Shown here in pieces: positions 35,636 to 46,308 of a stretch of DNA of 64,000 nt (the stretch's first letter is position 1; each line of letters starts with the position of its first letter). Made by a program: the position numbers and the translations under genes. Location of the stretch: the NCBI GenBank assembly GCA_023213395.1, contig CM041465.1, forward strand, positions 90,589,741 through 90,653,740, in the 5' to 3' direction. The notes under the pieces were generated by a model. The model saw only the letters and a list, made by a program, of their open reading frames with translations, ran no database searches and was not told the origin of the DNA. Origin of the DNA: Cycas panzhihuaensis (taxonomy: Eukaryota; Cycadophyta).

Positions 35636-36995
35636 TTTACAAAAAAACTTTAGTACATAAAAAAAGAATATACTTTTACTAAGTTAAAAAACTTAATAAA
35701 TCAATAAATATGAAAAACTTATAAGCTATAATTTTATATGAAATTTGAAATATAATGGATATATAAGGAAATGCTAAATGTAAATAAGACCCTCTCAATT
35801 ATATAAATCTGAATTGAAACTTTGATGATGAAAAAATAAAAAGTTCTTAAGATAATCCTATAAGGATATAATTTGATGCTCAAGTTTAGAAGCTTCAAAG
35901 TTGTACTAAACAATATTAGAATAAAGTGAAACTTTACTAGATTGAAGATTAATGAAAGAGCTATTCAATGGAACTAACCATTTTGAAAATAAGTTCTTAT
36001 AAGTCAAATTTTAATGAACCAAAGATGTAGGCCTCCTTTTGAGGCTTAATAGGAGCCTAGGGCTTAAAATAGTATGAAAATACTAATAAAACTTTATAGA
36101 ATACTATAAAATAGTCAATTATAGTTTATAAGGTTTCTCAATATACTTTTCAATTAAAATTTTGAGAAAAAATATATATATAATATGTAAATAATGGCAG
36201 ATTGGAGACTATTAAGTACCTCAACTTTAGTGGTTTTGAAACTCATAAAAAACACTTTAAAACTTATAAAAAATGGTGTGACTTCAAAGAGGAGTGAGTC
36301 ATCTTCCCAACGAAATTGACCAAATAGAATTCTGATGTAAAACAGAAAAGTTATAATGAAAATGGCAACAAGTACTTTTATGGTAAAAAGTGTTAAAAAA
36401 TACTAAAGTGTCACTTTCAGCAATTAAAATAAATCTTAAAAAATAAAGTAAATGGATGGTAATAAAGTTTGTTGATAGTAGATGATGGAAGAATATATCC
36501 AAATAGAAAATAGTCTCACAGTGATAAGATATAATCTGTTAAAAAAATGATTTTGTAAAAAGTTTTAAAAATGCTCAAAAAATTACTAATTACTTTAAAT
36601 TAACTGAAAATGGGTTAAATCAGCTCCAAATAGGTCATATGACTAGTCAAAATTACACTACAAAAAATTCTGGACGTAATGGAATAGGTTTCATCAGAAA
36701 TTGATCACCCAGTGAAAAGATATAGTAAACATTTTGCTAGTTATCCTATGTAAAATTAAAAAAATTAAAATAAAATAAAATAAAAACTTTATAACTTTTA
36801 TGTTGGCCCCTAACTAATGGTCACATGGAGACATCTTGTGACCTGGGGCTAAGTATGTAAGGGGGCTAGGGTTTAAAAACCTTAGATTTTAAACTTTTAT
36901 AAAATTTGATTTATTTATTTTTTTAACTTTATAACAAAAAAAATAAAAACATGAAATTTTTGGATTAAATATTTAGCATTGAGGGCGTTGCGCCA
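35636..36995 (-). other. Copia-5 leader next to gag
   Basis: AT-rich 1.4 kb with no coding; contains the shared hairpin at 36819-36843 and purine/pyrimidine-biased runs. Similar phrases (GGCCCC next to GTCAC) occur in the Copia-4 leader near 22400. Confidence 0.45.
36819..36843 (-). other. Leader hairpin of Copia-5
   Basis: GGTCACA, 11 bases, TGTGACC: a perfect 7-bp stem. It lies 1.2 kb upstream of the gag ATG, almost the same place as in Copia-4. Confidence 0.55.
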
Positions 36996-36999
36996 CCCT

Positions 37000-37800
37000 G
37001 CAAACTTTGGTATCAGCCACTACAGTGATCTTTACATAGATGTTGCCTTCCTTTTTCAAGTTGCTTCCTAGATTAATGGCTCCAGGAAAGTAAAAGACTT
37101 AGTGGTCACTCCTCCACCAGCTGCTACAACGACATTAAAGGACGGATTCAAATATGGTAAATCAATAGTGATCAATGCCCTTCTGAGAAGATGATATTTG
37201 AAAGAAGGGGTAGTCCCAACTACCAATGAGATAACTATTCTATGCTACTCATGTGATGGATTTTATAGAGAAGAAAGATCTGAATAGGATCCAGATGGAC
37301 ACTTCATGCAAGATATTTTTTAATAGCAAAGGAAAGGTTCAGGATGAGCGACTGATAATGGATCGCAATAATAGTCTGTCAGAGAATGACTCAGTAGAAA
37401 GAATCGTAATAAAGAGGTGGCAGTACTTAGTAAGAGGATGGAAGAGCAAAGATGTAGGTTACGCCTACGCGAGGCTTCAAGAGGATTGAGGGCAATGGTC
37501 ACTTATGTTGTACCAGCTGGTTATTACACCCTCAAGGATATTATACTAGAGCTAGAGTTCTAAGGAGTGAAAAAATAAATCACAATGCTTCATACCTGGC
37601 CCATTGTAGAGCTTATTGGGGTTTGTGTTCTAATGTTGCTGCTCTAGATAGCAAATTTGATAGCCTCTATACAGAGGGTGATGTTGTAGATAGCTTTCAA
37701 GAACTAAGACAGATGTTCATGAACATAGTTGATCCTGAGTTTTATGCATCAACATGCAGTGGAAAGGTATCCAGTGCTTCCTTGAGTAAAAAGGATAGCA
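37000..37800 (+). pseudogene. Unrecognised host-like fragment(s) in Copia-5
   Basis: Plus-strand pieces that read like protein but change frame: VKDLVVTPPPAATTTLKDG near 37089-37146, KRMEEQRCRLRLREASRGLR and VTYVVPAGYYTLKDI near 37424-37540, then an open piece NVAALDSKFDSLYTEGDVVD from about 37630. The last one leads in frame into the CBL fragment. I do not recognise the source gene or genes. Orientation is antisense to Copia-5, as for the next two fragments. Confidence 0.4.
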
Positions 37801-38055
37801 AGATTGAAGCTTTGTATGAGTTCTTCAAGAAGATTAGCAGCTCTGTCATTAATGATGGTCTCATAAACAAGGAAGATGCAAGTTTCAACTAGCTTTGTTT
37901 AAGAACAATAAGAAGGAGAACCTCTTTGCCAATCAGGTTTTTGACTTATTTGACGTAAAGAGGAAGGGAGTTATTGATTTTGGTGACTTTGTTTGATCAC
38001 TTAGCATTTTCATCCAAATGAACCTCAAGAAGATAAGATAGAGTTTGAACAGTTT
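37801..38055 (+). pseudogene. Calcineurin B-like (CBL) calcium sensor fragment
   Basis: CBL proteins are EF-hand calcium sensors that activate CIPK kinases. Seen: [20 protein letters not shown] (the typical EALYELFKKISSAVIDDG), LINKED, then after a six-base insertion [37 protein letters not shown]-stop-SLSIF, and after a one-base loss HPNEPQEDKIEF. This covers the first EF-hand and the start of the second; the C-terminal EF-hands and FPSF motif are absent. The pieces that are separate exons in CBL genes are joined here, which suggests capture through RNA. One stop (CGA to TGA) and two frameshifts: a pseudogene. Confidence 0.85.
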
Positions 38056-38061
38056 GCTTTC

Positions 38062-38290
38062 AGTGAGCAACCTTGTATTACTTCACTACACTATCACAAA
38101 TGAAACACTTTAGATTATCAATGTAGAAAGTTTGCAACACATTAAGCCAGAGGCCTTTGTTGTGAATACCAGCAGTAACCACTTGTTAGATGATTATGCA
38201 CTAAAAATAACTTCTCATAGATGGCATTGTGGTAGGATGTGCTTTGAATGGTGTAGAGAATCCTCAATGGATGGAACCATGGGTATGGCC
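38062..38290 (+). pseudogene. AN: ANGUSTIFOLIA (CtBP-like) exon fragment
   Basis: ANGUSTIFOLIA is the plant CtBP/BARS-like protein that shapes cells. Seen: SNLVLLHYTITNETL-stop-II, then SLQHIKPEAFVVNTSSNHLL, DDYALK, then LLIDGIVVGCALNGVENPQW and MEPWV after a shift; each block matches AN (SLQHIKPGAFxVNTGS, LLIDGTxAGCALDGAEGPQW). The fragment starts right after TTTGCTTTCAG, a good splice acceptor, and similarity stops at GTATGG, a possible donor, so it looks like one exon with intron edges, that is, captured from DNA. Two or three disabling changes. Confidence 0.85.
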
Positions 38291-39517
38291 AATTGCTCCA
38301 AGGAAAGCCTTATTTATTATTTTCTTCTACTGTAATACCCAAAATGTATCTTATATTTTCTTAAAGAAAAATTTCCCTCTTTGTTAGATATTGTTGATGG
38401 TATTCTTCTGCTAAGAAAGAATGTTTTCTATTCGATTCTTCAAAAATTGTATTATATTTGTGTAATAGGCGTTACTACATATGGAGATATATATCTATTT
38501 TTTGTTGACTTGTTATAGCTTTTGAATGAAACTTTACTATGTTTTAAATATAGAAATAAATAAGCTAGATATCAAATGGAGAATATAATCACTAACATGC
38601 AAGTTGTGCTATGGGATGAAAATCTAGCTATGTGAGATAGAGATGTTGCTTAGCAGTTGGAATAAAATTACTGTATTGTCTAGTTTCTCATCTGAATTTT
38701 ATTATAAGGAATAACTATCTATTTAGCATATGAAAGTTTGTTTCTTAACTCCAATCTTCACAAACTTTTATTGTTTATGTTATTTCCACAGTTTTCCAAG
38801 AGTAACAGGTTTCTGATACTAGAAACCTGTTAATTTCTAAGCTAGGTTCAGATTGGCAATCCAAGCTAATAGGCTTTGATTATGAACCAATGGCTGCTCA
38901 ATATGGGAAATGAAGAATTATAACAAAGAAATATTTCAAAAAAATATATATTTATACAAAAAGCATGAAAAATGTTGAGTTTTTTCTTTTTTTTTTCAGC
39001 TGAAAAAAAATATGTATATCACAGAAGAGATGTTTCAGAAAATTTATATTTGAAAAAAAACATGAAAGATATGGTGATTCAATGGAGCCATAAATGCAAC
39101 CAAAAAATTTTCAAATATATTGATAGAAATATATCAAATAAATAAATGCATATATGTTTGTATTTAAAATATTTCAAATATGTTGGAGTAGATGTATCAC
39201 AAAACCAAGAAATATATGTTTAAATCTAAAAATAAAACTAAAGAACCTGGTAATGTAGTTGTAGCAAACTTACAGCAGAAAATAGACTTCTAAAGATGAG
39301 ATCTTCTTCCACATGAGTTAAAGTTTCAAACAAATTTCTCCAATAGGCAGATCTGTTATGATATATCATTTGTTGGGCTGAATATGCATCACAACTTACA
39401 AATCTAAAAAAGAACTTGAAAAAAATGGTTAAATATGTGATAAAATATACATATCTAAAAGAAAATTTTAATAAATATTACATATCTCAAATAAGTATTA
39501 CAGATCTAAAATAAATA
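38291..39517 (+). other. Copia-5 leader, possible intron of the AN fragment
   Basis: 1.2 kb, AT-rich. A second acceptor-like TTATTTCCACAG ends at 38791, and a perfect 10-bp inverted repeat (AACAGGTTTC ... GAAACCTGTT, 38804-38831, 8-base loop) follows. No exon recognised after it. Confidence 0.35.
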
Positions 39518-39690
39518 TGGTAGATTTGTAGCCAATACTGCATGTCTGAAAGAATATACAGCAGATCAAAAGTTAATATGGTAGATCTGTAGCCAATATT
39601 ACAGATCTAAAAGAATATACAGCAGATCCAAAGTAAATGTGGTAGATCTGTAGCCAATATTATAGATCTGTAACAAATCAACTAGAAAAT
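39518..39690. repeat. Tandem repeat, about three units of 61 bp
   Basis: Units start at 39518, 39579 and 39640 (TGGTAGATCTGTAGCCAATA in each). Part of the AGATCT-rich leader of Copia-5. Confidence 0.8.
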
Positions 39691-39824
39691 GATGAAATAA
39701 TTAATAAAATAAGTAGATCTGAAAAATATATAGTAGATCTAAAAAATATATAGCAGATCTAAAAGAAACTTGAGTAAATATTGTAGATCTGAACAAAATA
39801 AACCAAACAACTATCAAATATTTA

Positions 39825-40360
39825 ATAAAAATAGCAGATCTAAAGAAAACTTTAAGTAAATATTACTTGCAGTTGAACTCCTACACATATCTTAAAAAAT
39901 ATAAGATAAATAGATAAGAATATGCTAAAAAATAATAAAATATATGATAAAATATGTAGATCTAAAAGATATATAGCAGATCTGAAGAGAACTTTGATTA
40001 AATATTGTTTGTAGCTAAAATCTCGTGCAGATCTAAAAAAATATAAGATAAATAAACAAGGATATGCCAAAAAATAATAAAATATATGATAAAATATGTA
40101 GATCTAAAAGATATATAGCAAATCTGAAGAGAATTTTGAATAAATATTACTTATAGCTGAAATCCTACATAGATCTAAAAAGATATAAGATAAATACATA
40201 AGAATATGCCAAAAAATGATAAAATATACAGATCTAAAAGATATATAGCATATCTGAAGAGAACTTTGAATAAATATTACTTGTAGATGAAATCCTGTGT
40301 AAATCTGAAAAAGTATTAGATAAATAGACAAAATATGCTTGAAAAATATCAAATATATGA
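39825..40360. repeat. Tandem repeat, about four units of 130-142 bp
   Basis: GTAGATCTAAAAGATATATA recurs at 39956 and 40098 (142 apart) and in changed form at 40228 (130 apart); an earlier unit begins near 39825. Minus-strand open frames 39852-40070, 40104-40352 and 40234-40497 are repeat copies of one another and not genes. Confidence 0.75.
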
Positions 40361-40663
40361 CAGAAATATATAAAACCTATTGATAAAACCTCTTGTAGAG
40401 TGATAAAACTTGATATTTTTTGTTTTTTAGCTATGCATCTGCACAAATCTAAGAATAAATTTGAAATATATTTGTTATAGCATAAATATATCTTCAAGAA
40501 TAATCAAATCTAATAAAAGAATATAAGAAACTACAAATAAACTTTGTAGAAAAATAAATATAACTGATATTACTTGTGTGTAAGTAAATCTACCTTAAAA
40601 TGCCAATAAATCTTATTGCTCTTCATAAAAACTTCAATAGGAGATGTAATAGCCTAGCAATCT

Positions 40664-40677
40664 CCACTCTGATACTA
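40664..40677 (-). other. Primer binding site of Copia-5
   Basis: The minus strand reads TAGTATCAGAGTGG, ten of twelve to TGGTATCAGAGC, two bases from the LTR. Confidence 0.7.
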
Positions 40678-40679
40678 GA

Positions 40680-40715
40680 TGAAGGAAAAATAATCATGGA
40701 GAATAGGGTAGAACA
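40680..40715 (-). repeat. Copia-5 right LTR, first part
   Basis: TGAAGGAAAAATAATCATGG as in the left LTR, broken after GAACA at 40715 by Copia-6; it resumes at 45915. Confidence 0.85.
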
Positions 40716-40917
40716 TGATAGAATTCTAAGACACAGATGAATAGAACTGAATGGTTCAATGCTTATTGATCAACTGAATGGAAATTTATACAAGTTGGAG
40801 TTGTAACTCCTTTGGAACTAAATGTAACTGCTACATGTCTAACTGACATGTGTCCAAGTGGTGAGAGTCTTAAGTTACATACAAAGTGGGTCTTTAGATA
40901 AAACATTATATCCAACA
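40716..40917 (-). repeat. Copia-6 left (3') LTR
   Basis: TGATAGAATTCTAAGACACA to TATATCCAACA on the plus strand; the minus strand starts TGTTGGATATAATG. The polypurine tract AAGAGAGGG lies at 40918-40926 on the minus strand. Confidence 0.95.
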
Positions 40918-40964
40918 CCCTCTCTTAATGTTTTATCCAGTTAATCCTATTTTGTCTTTAAGAA

Positions 40965-42410
40965 TTTAAAATTTGTCTTTGCCCAGAGGCTTGGTCAGAA
41001 TGTCAACCACTTGATCTGAAGTTGGGCAGTACACAAGATTGATTTCCTTACTTCGAATCTTTTTTCGAATGAATGAAGTGTTGATGCACCTCAATGTGTT
41101 TTGTTCTAGCATGCAGTACTGGGTTCTTTGCAATCTTGATTGCACTCTGATTGTCGCAATGCAGTATAGTGGCTTCTTGTTGAGACAGATTTAGATCCTG
41201 AAGAAGTTGCCTCAACTAAACTGCTTCTATGGTGGCACTGACAGCTAACTTGTACTCTGCTTCTGTGGATGATAGGGCCACAGTGGCTTGTTTCTTACTG
41301 CTCTAGGAGATAGGAGTTGATCTAAGGAAGAAGCAATGTCCGCTGGTGGATTTTCTTTGTTCCTTGTCACCTGCCCAATCTGAGTCACAGTATCCGATTA
41401 ACTGAGTTGTATTCTCCTTTGGATATGCCAACTTTAGTTCTGTTGTTCCCTTTAGATACCTTAGTATCTTCTTTGTTATTTGCCAATGTCTTTGTCTTGG
41501 CTTATGCATGTATCTAGATATTAATCCCACAGAATAAGCAATGTCTAGTCTGGTTGTTATTAGATAGATGAGACTCCCAACAAGTTGCCTGTACAATGTG
41601 ACATTGATATAAGTTTCTTCTTCATCTGGTATTATATTGTAATTGGCTTCCATGGGTGTATTGCATGGATTGCACTCTTCCATTCTAAACTTTGCTAACA
41701 AATCTTTGATGTATTTGGTCTGACATAAGGTGAATGCAGTGTCCTGTTGTTCTACTTGGATCCTTATGTAATAGTTGAGAAGACCTAGGTCAGTCATTTC
41801 AAACTTCCTCTTCAATTGATGTTTTATGTCACTTACAGATTCAACATCATTACCTGTAAGTATCACGTCATCAACATATACAACCAGAATTGTGATAGCT
41901 TCATTTGTACCTTTTACATATAAGCTTGAGTCTAAACTGCACCTGTTGAACCTATTTTCACATAGGTATTCATCAAGTTTGGCATACCAAGCATGAGGAA
42001 CTTGCTTCAGACCATACAGGGCTTTCTTTAATTTGTAGACTAAGTGTTCCTGACCCTGCTTAACGTATCCTTTAGATTGGGCCATATACACTTCTTCCTT
42101 GATCTCTCCATTTAGAAATGCACTTTTGACATCTAATTGATACACATTCCAATTTTTTTGAGCTGTTAGAGCACCATCGTTCTCACAAGGTCGAGTTTCG
42201 CCATCTTGGTGAGAAGGTTTCATTATAGTCCACCCTAGTTGTTTGAGTGTATCCCTTAGCAACTAACCTAGCCTTATATTTTTCCACTTTCCCATTTGCT
42301 CCTTCCTTTATTTTGTAGATCCATCTGCAATTTACCACTGATTTATTTGGTGGTAATTCTACTAAATCCCAGGTTTGATTCTTGATGATAGAGTCTAATT
42401 CAGAATTCAT
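40965..42410 (-). pseudogene. Copia-6 reverse transcriptase and RNase H
   Basis: RT starts in the 42410-42183 piece (TWDLVELPPNKSVVNCRWIY, YKARLVAKGYTQ, DYNETFSP), shifts frame near 42190, then a 319-residue frame 42262-41303 with VYQLDVKSAFLNGEIKEEVY, LKKALYGLKQVPHAWY, VVYVDDVILTGND (catalytic YVDD intact) and the RNase H start YCDSDWAGDKEQRKSTSG. RNase H goes on after a stop near 41300 with VALSSTEAEY, CDNQSAIKIAKNPVLHARTK and ILTKPLG-like end near 40965. Two or three lesions. Confidence 0.9.
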
Positions 42411-42470
42411 GGCATTTCTCCAAACTGAGTGTTCTTTAGCTTCTGTATATGACTGCAGTTCTAGATGGGT

Positions 42471-44117
42471 CTACAGAGCCCCTGGTTTTTGGCTTCTTGT
42501 CCTATGTGATAAGATGTCTTCCTTTCTTTCCTCAATGGTTTTGAGATACCATTTGGGAAGCCTTTTTTCTTTTTCTGTTTCAACTGCCTTGGGTTCATCT
42601 GGAAATGTTTCCTCATCTTCCGAAGTAGGGTGACTTTCCTGAGTTTCTTCTGGAAGATCTTCAGAGGTAATTTCAGATCGTTCTTTAGGTTCTTCTTCAG
42701 GTGGTTCTTGAAGAATGTTCTGAGAATGTCCCTCTATTACTTGGATTTGCTTGCTAAGCTCTTCATCACTATCTTCGTTGAACACAACATCACGGCTTGC
42801 ATAAATCTTGTTTGTCTTGGGATCTATGCACTTGTAGGCTTTAGAGTTCTTACTATATCCAATCATGATACATTCTATGCTTTTCGAGTCTAGCTTGGTT
42901 CTTCTTTTGTCTGATATGTGTACAAAGGCTTGACTGCCAAATACCTTTAGATGGCTAACATCTTATTCTTTTCTTGTCTAAGCTTCTTCAGGTGTAAGAT
43001 GTTCTACTACTTTGGTTGGGCTTCTATTCAGTAAGTAACATGAAGTGTTTACTGCCTCTGCCCAATAATTCTTTGGGACTCCTTTCCCATGCACCATACT
43101 ACAAGCCATTTCCATGATCACTCTGTTCTTCCTTTCTGCCACCCCATTAGATTGGGGTGTATAAGGAGTGGTGATCTGTCTTCGAATTCCATTGACTTTG
43201 CAATATTCCAGGAATTCTTTTGAAATGTATTCACCTCCCCCATCTGATCGTATGCATTTGATTTTTTCTTCGGACTCTAGTTCAACTTCTGCTTTGAAGG
43301 TTGTATATACTTCAGACTTGTTATGCAAAAAATAGACCTAGATTTTCCTTATCATATCATCTATGAAGGTGAGAAAGTATCTGCATCTGTTGATGGAGTG
43401 CAGAGTGAGCGGTCCACATATATCAGTGTGAATGAGTTCTAGTTTCTTTTGGGCTCACCATTTGCTTTCCTTAAAGAGCAATCTTTACTGCTTCCTTGAT
43501 TAGCAACTTTTACATACAAAATTATCTGAAGTGATTAATGGGAGTCCATCAACTAAACCTTCCTGTTTTATTTTTTTTAATTTGTCTAATGGAAGGTGTC
43601 TATACTTGAAATGCCACATTTTGTCATTATGATTTACAGTAGTGCATGCTTTTACAATAGGCAGGACAGGATATAAAAGCAACCTATACAGGTCATTACT
43701 TTCTATCCCCTTTGCAATTACATGGCCATTATTTTTCATGTCAAGGATATAACAATATCCTTTTTCATCAAAGACAGTTCTCAAACCCTTTTTTCCAAGT
43801 TGGGATACAGACAAAAGATTCATCTTTATGTCAGGAACTAACAACATATTTCTAATTTTTTTGATGCTACCTTGTAGTTCTATAGCAATGGTTCCTACAC
43901 CCTTGACGTTAAGGGGATATTTATCCCCTAGCTCCACAGATTTGTCTGAGGCATAAGGCTGCAAGGTTTCAAACCACTCCTCCTGGCTGGTCATGTGACG
44001 CGATGCTCCTGAGTCAATGTACCACACGTCTTTATCTTGGAGAGATGTGGCAAGAGCAACGATGAATGTGGTCTCCTCCTCTTCTTCTTCATTTTGTTCC
44101 TTGATATAATTGCCCAT
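42471..44117 (-). pseudogene. Copia-6 protease and integrase
   Basis: Open pieces 44117-43500, 43328-42978 and 42866-42471 are parts of one protein. Protease: VWYIDSGASRHMTSQEEWF with the catalytic D-S-G. GAG-pre-integrase: WHFKYRHLPLDKLKKIKQEG and FVCKSC. Integrase core: HTDICGPL (first D) near 43430, IRSDGGGEYISKEFLEY (second D), TPYTPQSNGVAERKNR (E), YWAEAVNTSCYLLNRSPTK, then MIGYSKNSKAYKCIDP. An acidic linker (PEEEPKERSEITSEDLPEET) follows. All three DDE residues remain; stops near 43490, 43330 and 42970 break it. Confidence 0.9.
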
Positions 44118-44426
44118 GGGTCTTTTACCTTTCTGAATGTCAGCTCTCCTAGTTGGGCATTAGTATGGAAAGTGTCCTGCTTGGCCACAATGATAACATA
44201 GGTCAAATGCTCTACAGTAACTTGCAAAATGACCGGCCTTACCACAATTGTAGCACAGTCTTGGCACTGAGATGTGTCCTCTTCCTCATGAATCTTGCCA
44301 TCTTCCTCATGACTGGGCTCTAAACTCTAGAGCCCTTCCTCGTCCTCTGCTTCTTCCTCTGGTTCCCAGATTTAGTCTAGATACAAAGGCATCTTCAAGT
44401 TCTGCAGAGTCTTCATATCTTCTATT
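44117..44426 (-). pseudogene. Copia-6 nucleocapsid with two zinc knuckles
   Basis: CYNCGKAGHFASYC and CYHCGQAGHFPY-stop-C between about 44256 and 44161 are two CCHC knuckles, the second with a stop in it. The frame differs from the upstream capsid frame by shifts. Binds the element RNA in the family. Confidence 0.75.
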
Positions 44427-44999
44427 TCTTTACTCCTGCATTAGGAGTAGTCCTGTGAGTGTGTCCAATGTCATTGTTGCTATCTGATCATTATTTGTAA
44501 TAGTGTTAATTATGACATCGAAGGATTTAGGCAATTTACTAGCTACCATTTTAACCAATTCAGAATCAAAAATTGCAGATCTTGCACTAAGTAGATCATT
44601 CCACAAGAATATGACTTTGTGCATGAAATTAGTCATAGTTTTAGTTTCTTTCATGTGTATCTTGAATAATTCCTCCTTGAGTACTACTATTCTAGCTTTA
44701 TTCTTTTGACCATACAATTTCTCAAAGTACTTCCAGATTTTAGTAGTAGTGGTTAAGTTTTCCACATACACAAGTAGTGGGTCAGAAATGGATAACTTAA
44801 GCACTATTACTCTAGTACTATCTCGTTCTTTCTAGCTTGTTAGATCTACCCCAGCTGTTTTAGGCTTATCTTCCTTTTCAAGAGCTATTTGCCAAGCATT
44901 TTTAGCTCTTAGAAGGGTTTCTATTTTGATTTTCCATATATGGTAGTTGTTGTCACTGAGTTTGTCTGAATCAGAGAGAGCCCAGATAGAAGAAGATAT
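44427..44999 (-). pseudogene. Copia-6 gag capsid
   Basis: The frame begins near 44999, where ATA (perhaps a decayed ATG) precedes SSSIWALSDSDKLSDNNYHI; blocks LSDNNYHIWKIKIETLLRAK, IWKYFEKLYGQKNKARIVVL and HMKETKTMTNFMHKV are copia gag (UBN2-type). One stop near 44830, then open 44804-44430. The protein forms the particle shell. Confidence 0.8.
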
Positions 45000-45697
45000 T
45001 ATAGACACAAGAAATAAGTTGCAGACGTGCTAGGTCATATAACGGTATGGATTTTTGCACAGTACGGAAGATGTACAGATGAAGGTAAACTATACCTCAA
45101 AAGAAAGCTGGTGGCAAGAGGATTCCAGATCTGAAATTATTTTTTTAAGACAGTCCCTAGTTTGGGAGAAAAATAGTCTGAAAAGCAATCTTGGCGGCTA
45201 GGTTTTTTTGAAAAAAATACTCATATCAATTAAATCACTCATTTAAATTAGTCAAAATCAGTCACAATGGGGGCGTACAGAGTATACAGAGAGTTTATGA
45301 ACATTTTCAGAGAGAAAATCGAGAGAAAATTAAGGATTTTGGGTACTTGTGTCTCAAGACCCATGCCCTTCTAAAAACTAGGTAAAACCCCTTTGAAACA
45401 GCTCCTAATGACTTTGTGCCAGTAGAGAAAGATGACGAAGATGGTCTGATCTACCTTCTGGCCAAATTTTAGCTCATTCTGAGTACTTTATTTTTTTGTC
45501 TATACGGTTCTGTACTGTGTCCGTACACAATCAAAATTCTTCTCTCCTTTGTTTTGATTCTGGATTGGGCTTTCAGCTACCTCCTTCTTACCTTCTAAAC
45601 TTCTTCAGTCTTTTACACAGTTATTCTACCTCTATCTTACTTAGACACAACTTGAATCACTAGCACAACCCTCTCTCAATTAGACAGGATAACCTGC
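45000..45697 (-). other. Copia-6 leader
   Basis: About 700 bp between the primer site and gag; no coding seen. Confidence 0.6.
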
Positions 45698-45709
45698 TCT
45701 GATACCATG
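45698..45709 (-). other. Primer binding site of Copia-6
   Basis: The minus strand reads TGGTATCAGAGC, a perfect twelve-base match to the plant tRNA-iMet site, directly at the LTR edge. Confidence 0.95.
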
Positions 45710-45909
45710 ATAGAATTCTAAGACACAGATGAATAAAACTAAATGGTTCAATGCTTATTGATCAACTGAATGGAAATTTATACAAGTTGGAGTTGTAACT
45801 CCTTTGGAACTAAATGTAACTGCTACATGTCTAACTGACATATGTCCAAGTGGTGAGTGTCTTAAGTTACATATAAAGTGGGTCTTTAGATAAAATATTA
45901 TATCCAACA
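45710..45909 (-). repeat. Copia-6 right (5') LTR
   Basis: Same ends as the left copy. The small minus-strand frame across it is not a gene. Confidence 0.95.
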
Positions 45910-45914
45910 AAACA

Positions 45915-46259
45915 TAAAAGAGATAATCATAAATCAATGCATTATTGTTGCATAAACATGAGAGCCATTGTATTCAATCAATTTTATGAAGAGAGTATTA
46001 CAAATATCCATAATGAATGTGGTGTCTAAAGACACGAGGGTTACACACCCCTCAAATTATATAGTTTGGGGGAGGAGGGAAACTCCTCAACCTCTAAAAT
46101 TTAAATAACAATAAAATAATATAAACTCAACTCAAATTAACTAAACTTACCTTATACTTACCTACACATGTTGAGCACCCACATATGTAAATTGATGAAG
46201 ATGAGATGTGCACTCCTAGTTGGAAGGTGGGAGTGGGGTGATGACTATTAACCCTAACA
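45915..46259 (-). repeat. Copia-5 right LTR, second part
   Basis: TAAAAGAGATAATCATAAAT to ATTAACCCTAACA, aligned to 24547-24907. Followed by TGGAT. Confidence 0.9.
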
Positions 46260-46308
46260 TGGATTAATATGTTCATTACTCCATTCTCATCTATATTTAT
46301 ATGCTTTA

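Larger units (their letters stand above)
40716..45909 (-). mobile_element. Copia-6: nearly complete Ty1/copia element
   Basis: 5194 bp with LTRs 40716-40917 and 45710-45909, perfect tRNA-iMet primer site, polypurine tract, and gag-protease-integrase-RT-RNase H in copia order. Duplication GAACA (40711-40715) versus AAACA (45910-45914). LTRs differ at about six positions in 200, the lowest divergence of the copia elements here. Coding is broken by roughly ten stops or shifts, so it is immobile on its own. Confidence 0.95.
24511..46259 (-). mobile_element. Copia-5: gag-only copia-like element with host gene fragments
   Basis: Left LTR 24511-24907, polypurine tract 24908-24919, right LTR 40680-40715 plus 45915-46259, perfect 5-bp duplication TGGAT (24506-24510 and 46260-46264). 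Reading on the minus strand: primer site 40664-40677, leader with repeats (39518-40360), host gene fragments (about 37000-38340), leader hairpin (36819-36843), gag (35635 to about 35140). TRGAG-1 interrupts near its 3' end and Copia-6 its 5' LTR. Unnested length is about 6.6 kb. No pol was found; it must have moved with proteins of a related copia. Confidence 0.85.
20545..46308 (+). mobile_element. Copia-4: small gag-only copia-like element, split by Copia-5
   Basis: Left LTR 20545-20862 (318 bp), primer site 20865-20876, leader, gag-like frame 23558 to about 24230, polypurine tract, right LTR 24236-24510 plus 46265-46308 (319 bp after removing Copia-5 and its duplication). Target duplication CATTT/CTTTC is imperfect, but the empty site in the Tat-2 right LTR confirms the insertion point. 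Unnested length is 4.0 kb with no pol, so it needs proteins from another element. Confidence 0.8.

Noticed and set aside
39852-40497. Three tyrosine- and phenylalanine-rich minus-strand ORFs resembling one another
   Set aside because: They are translations of tandem repeat units in the Copia-5 leader.
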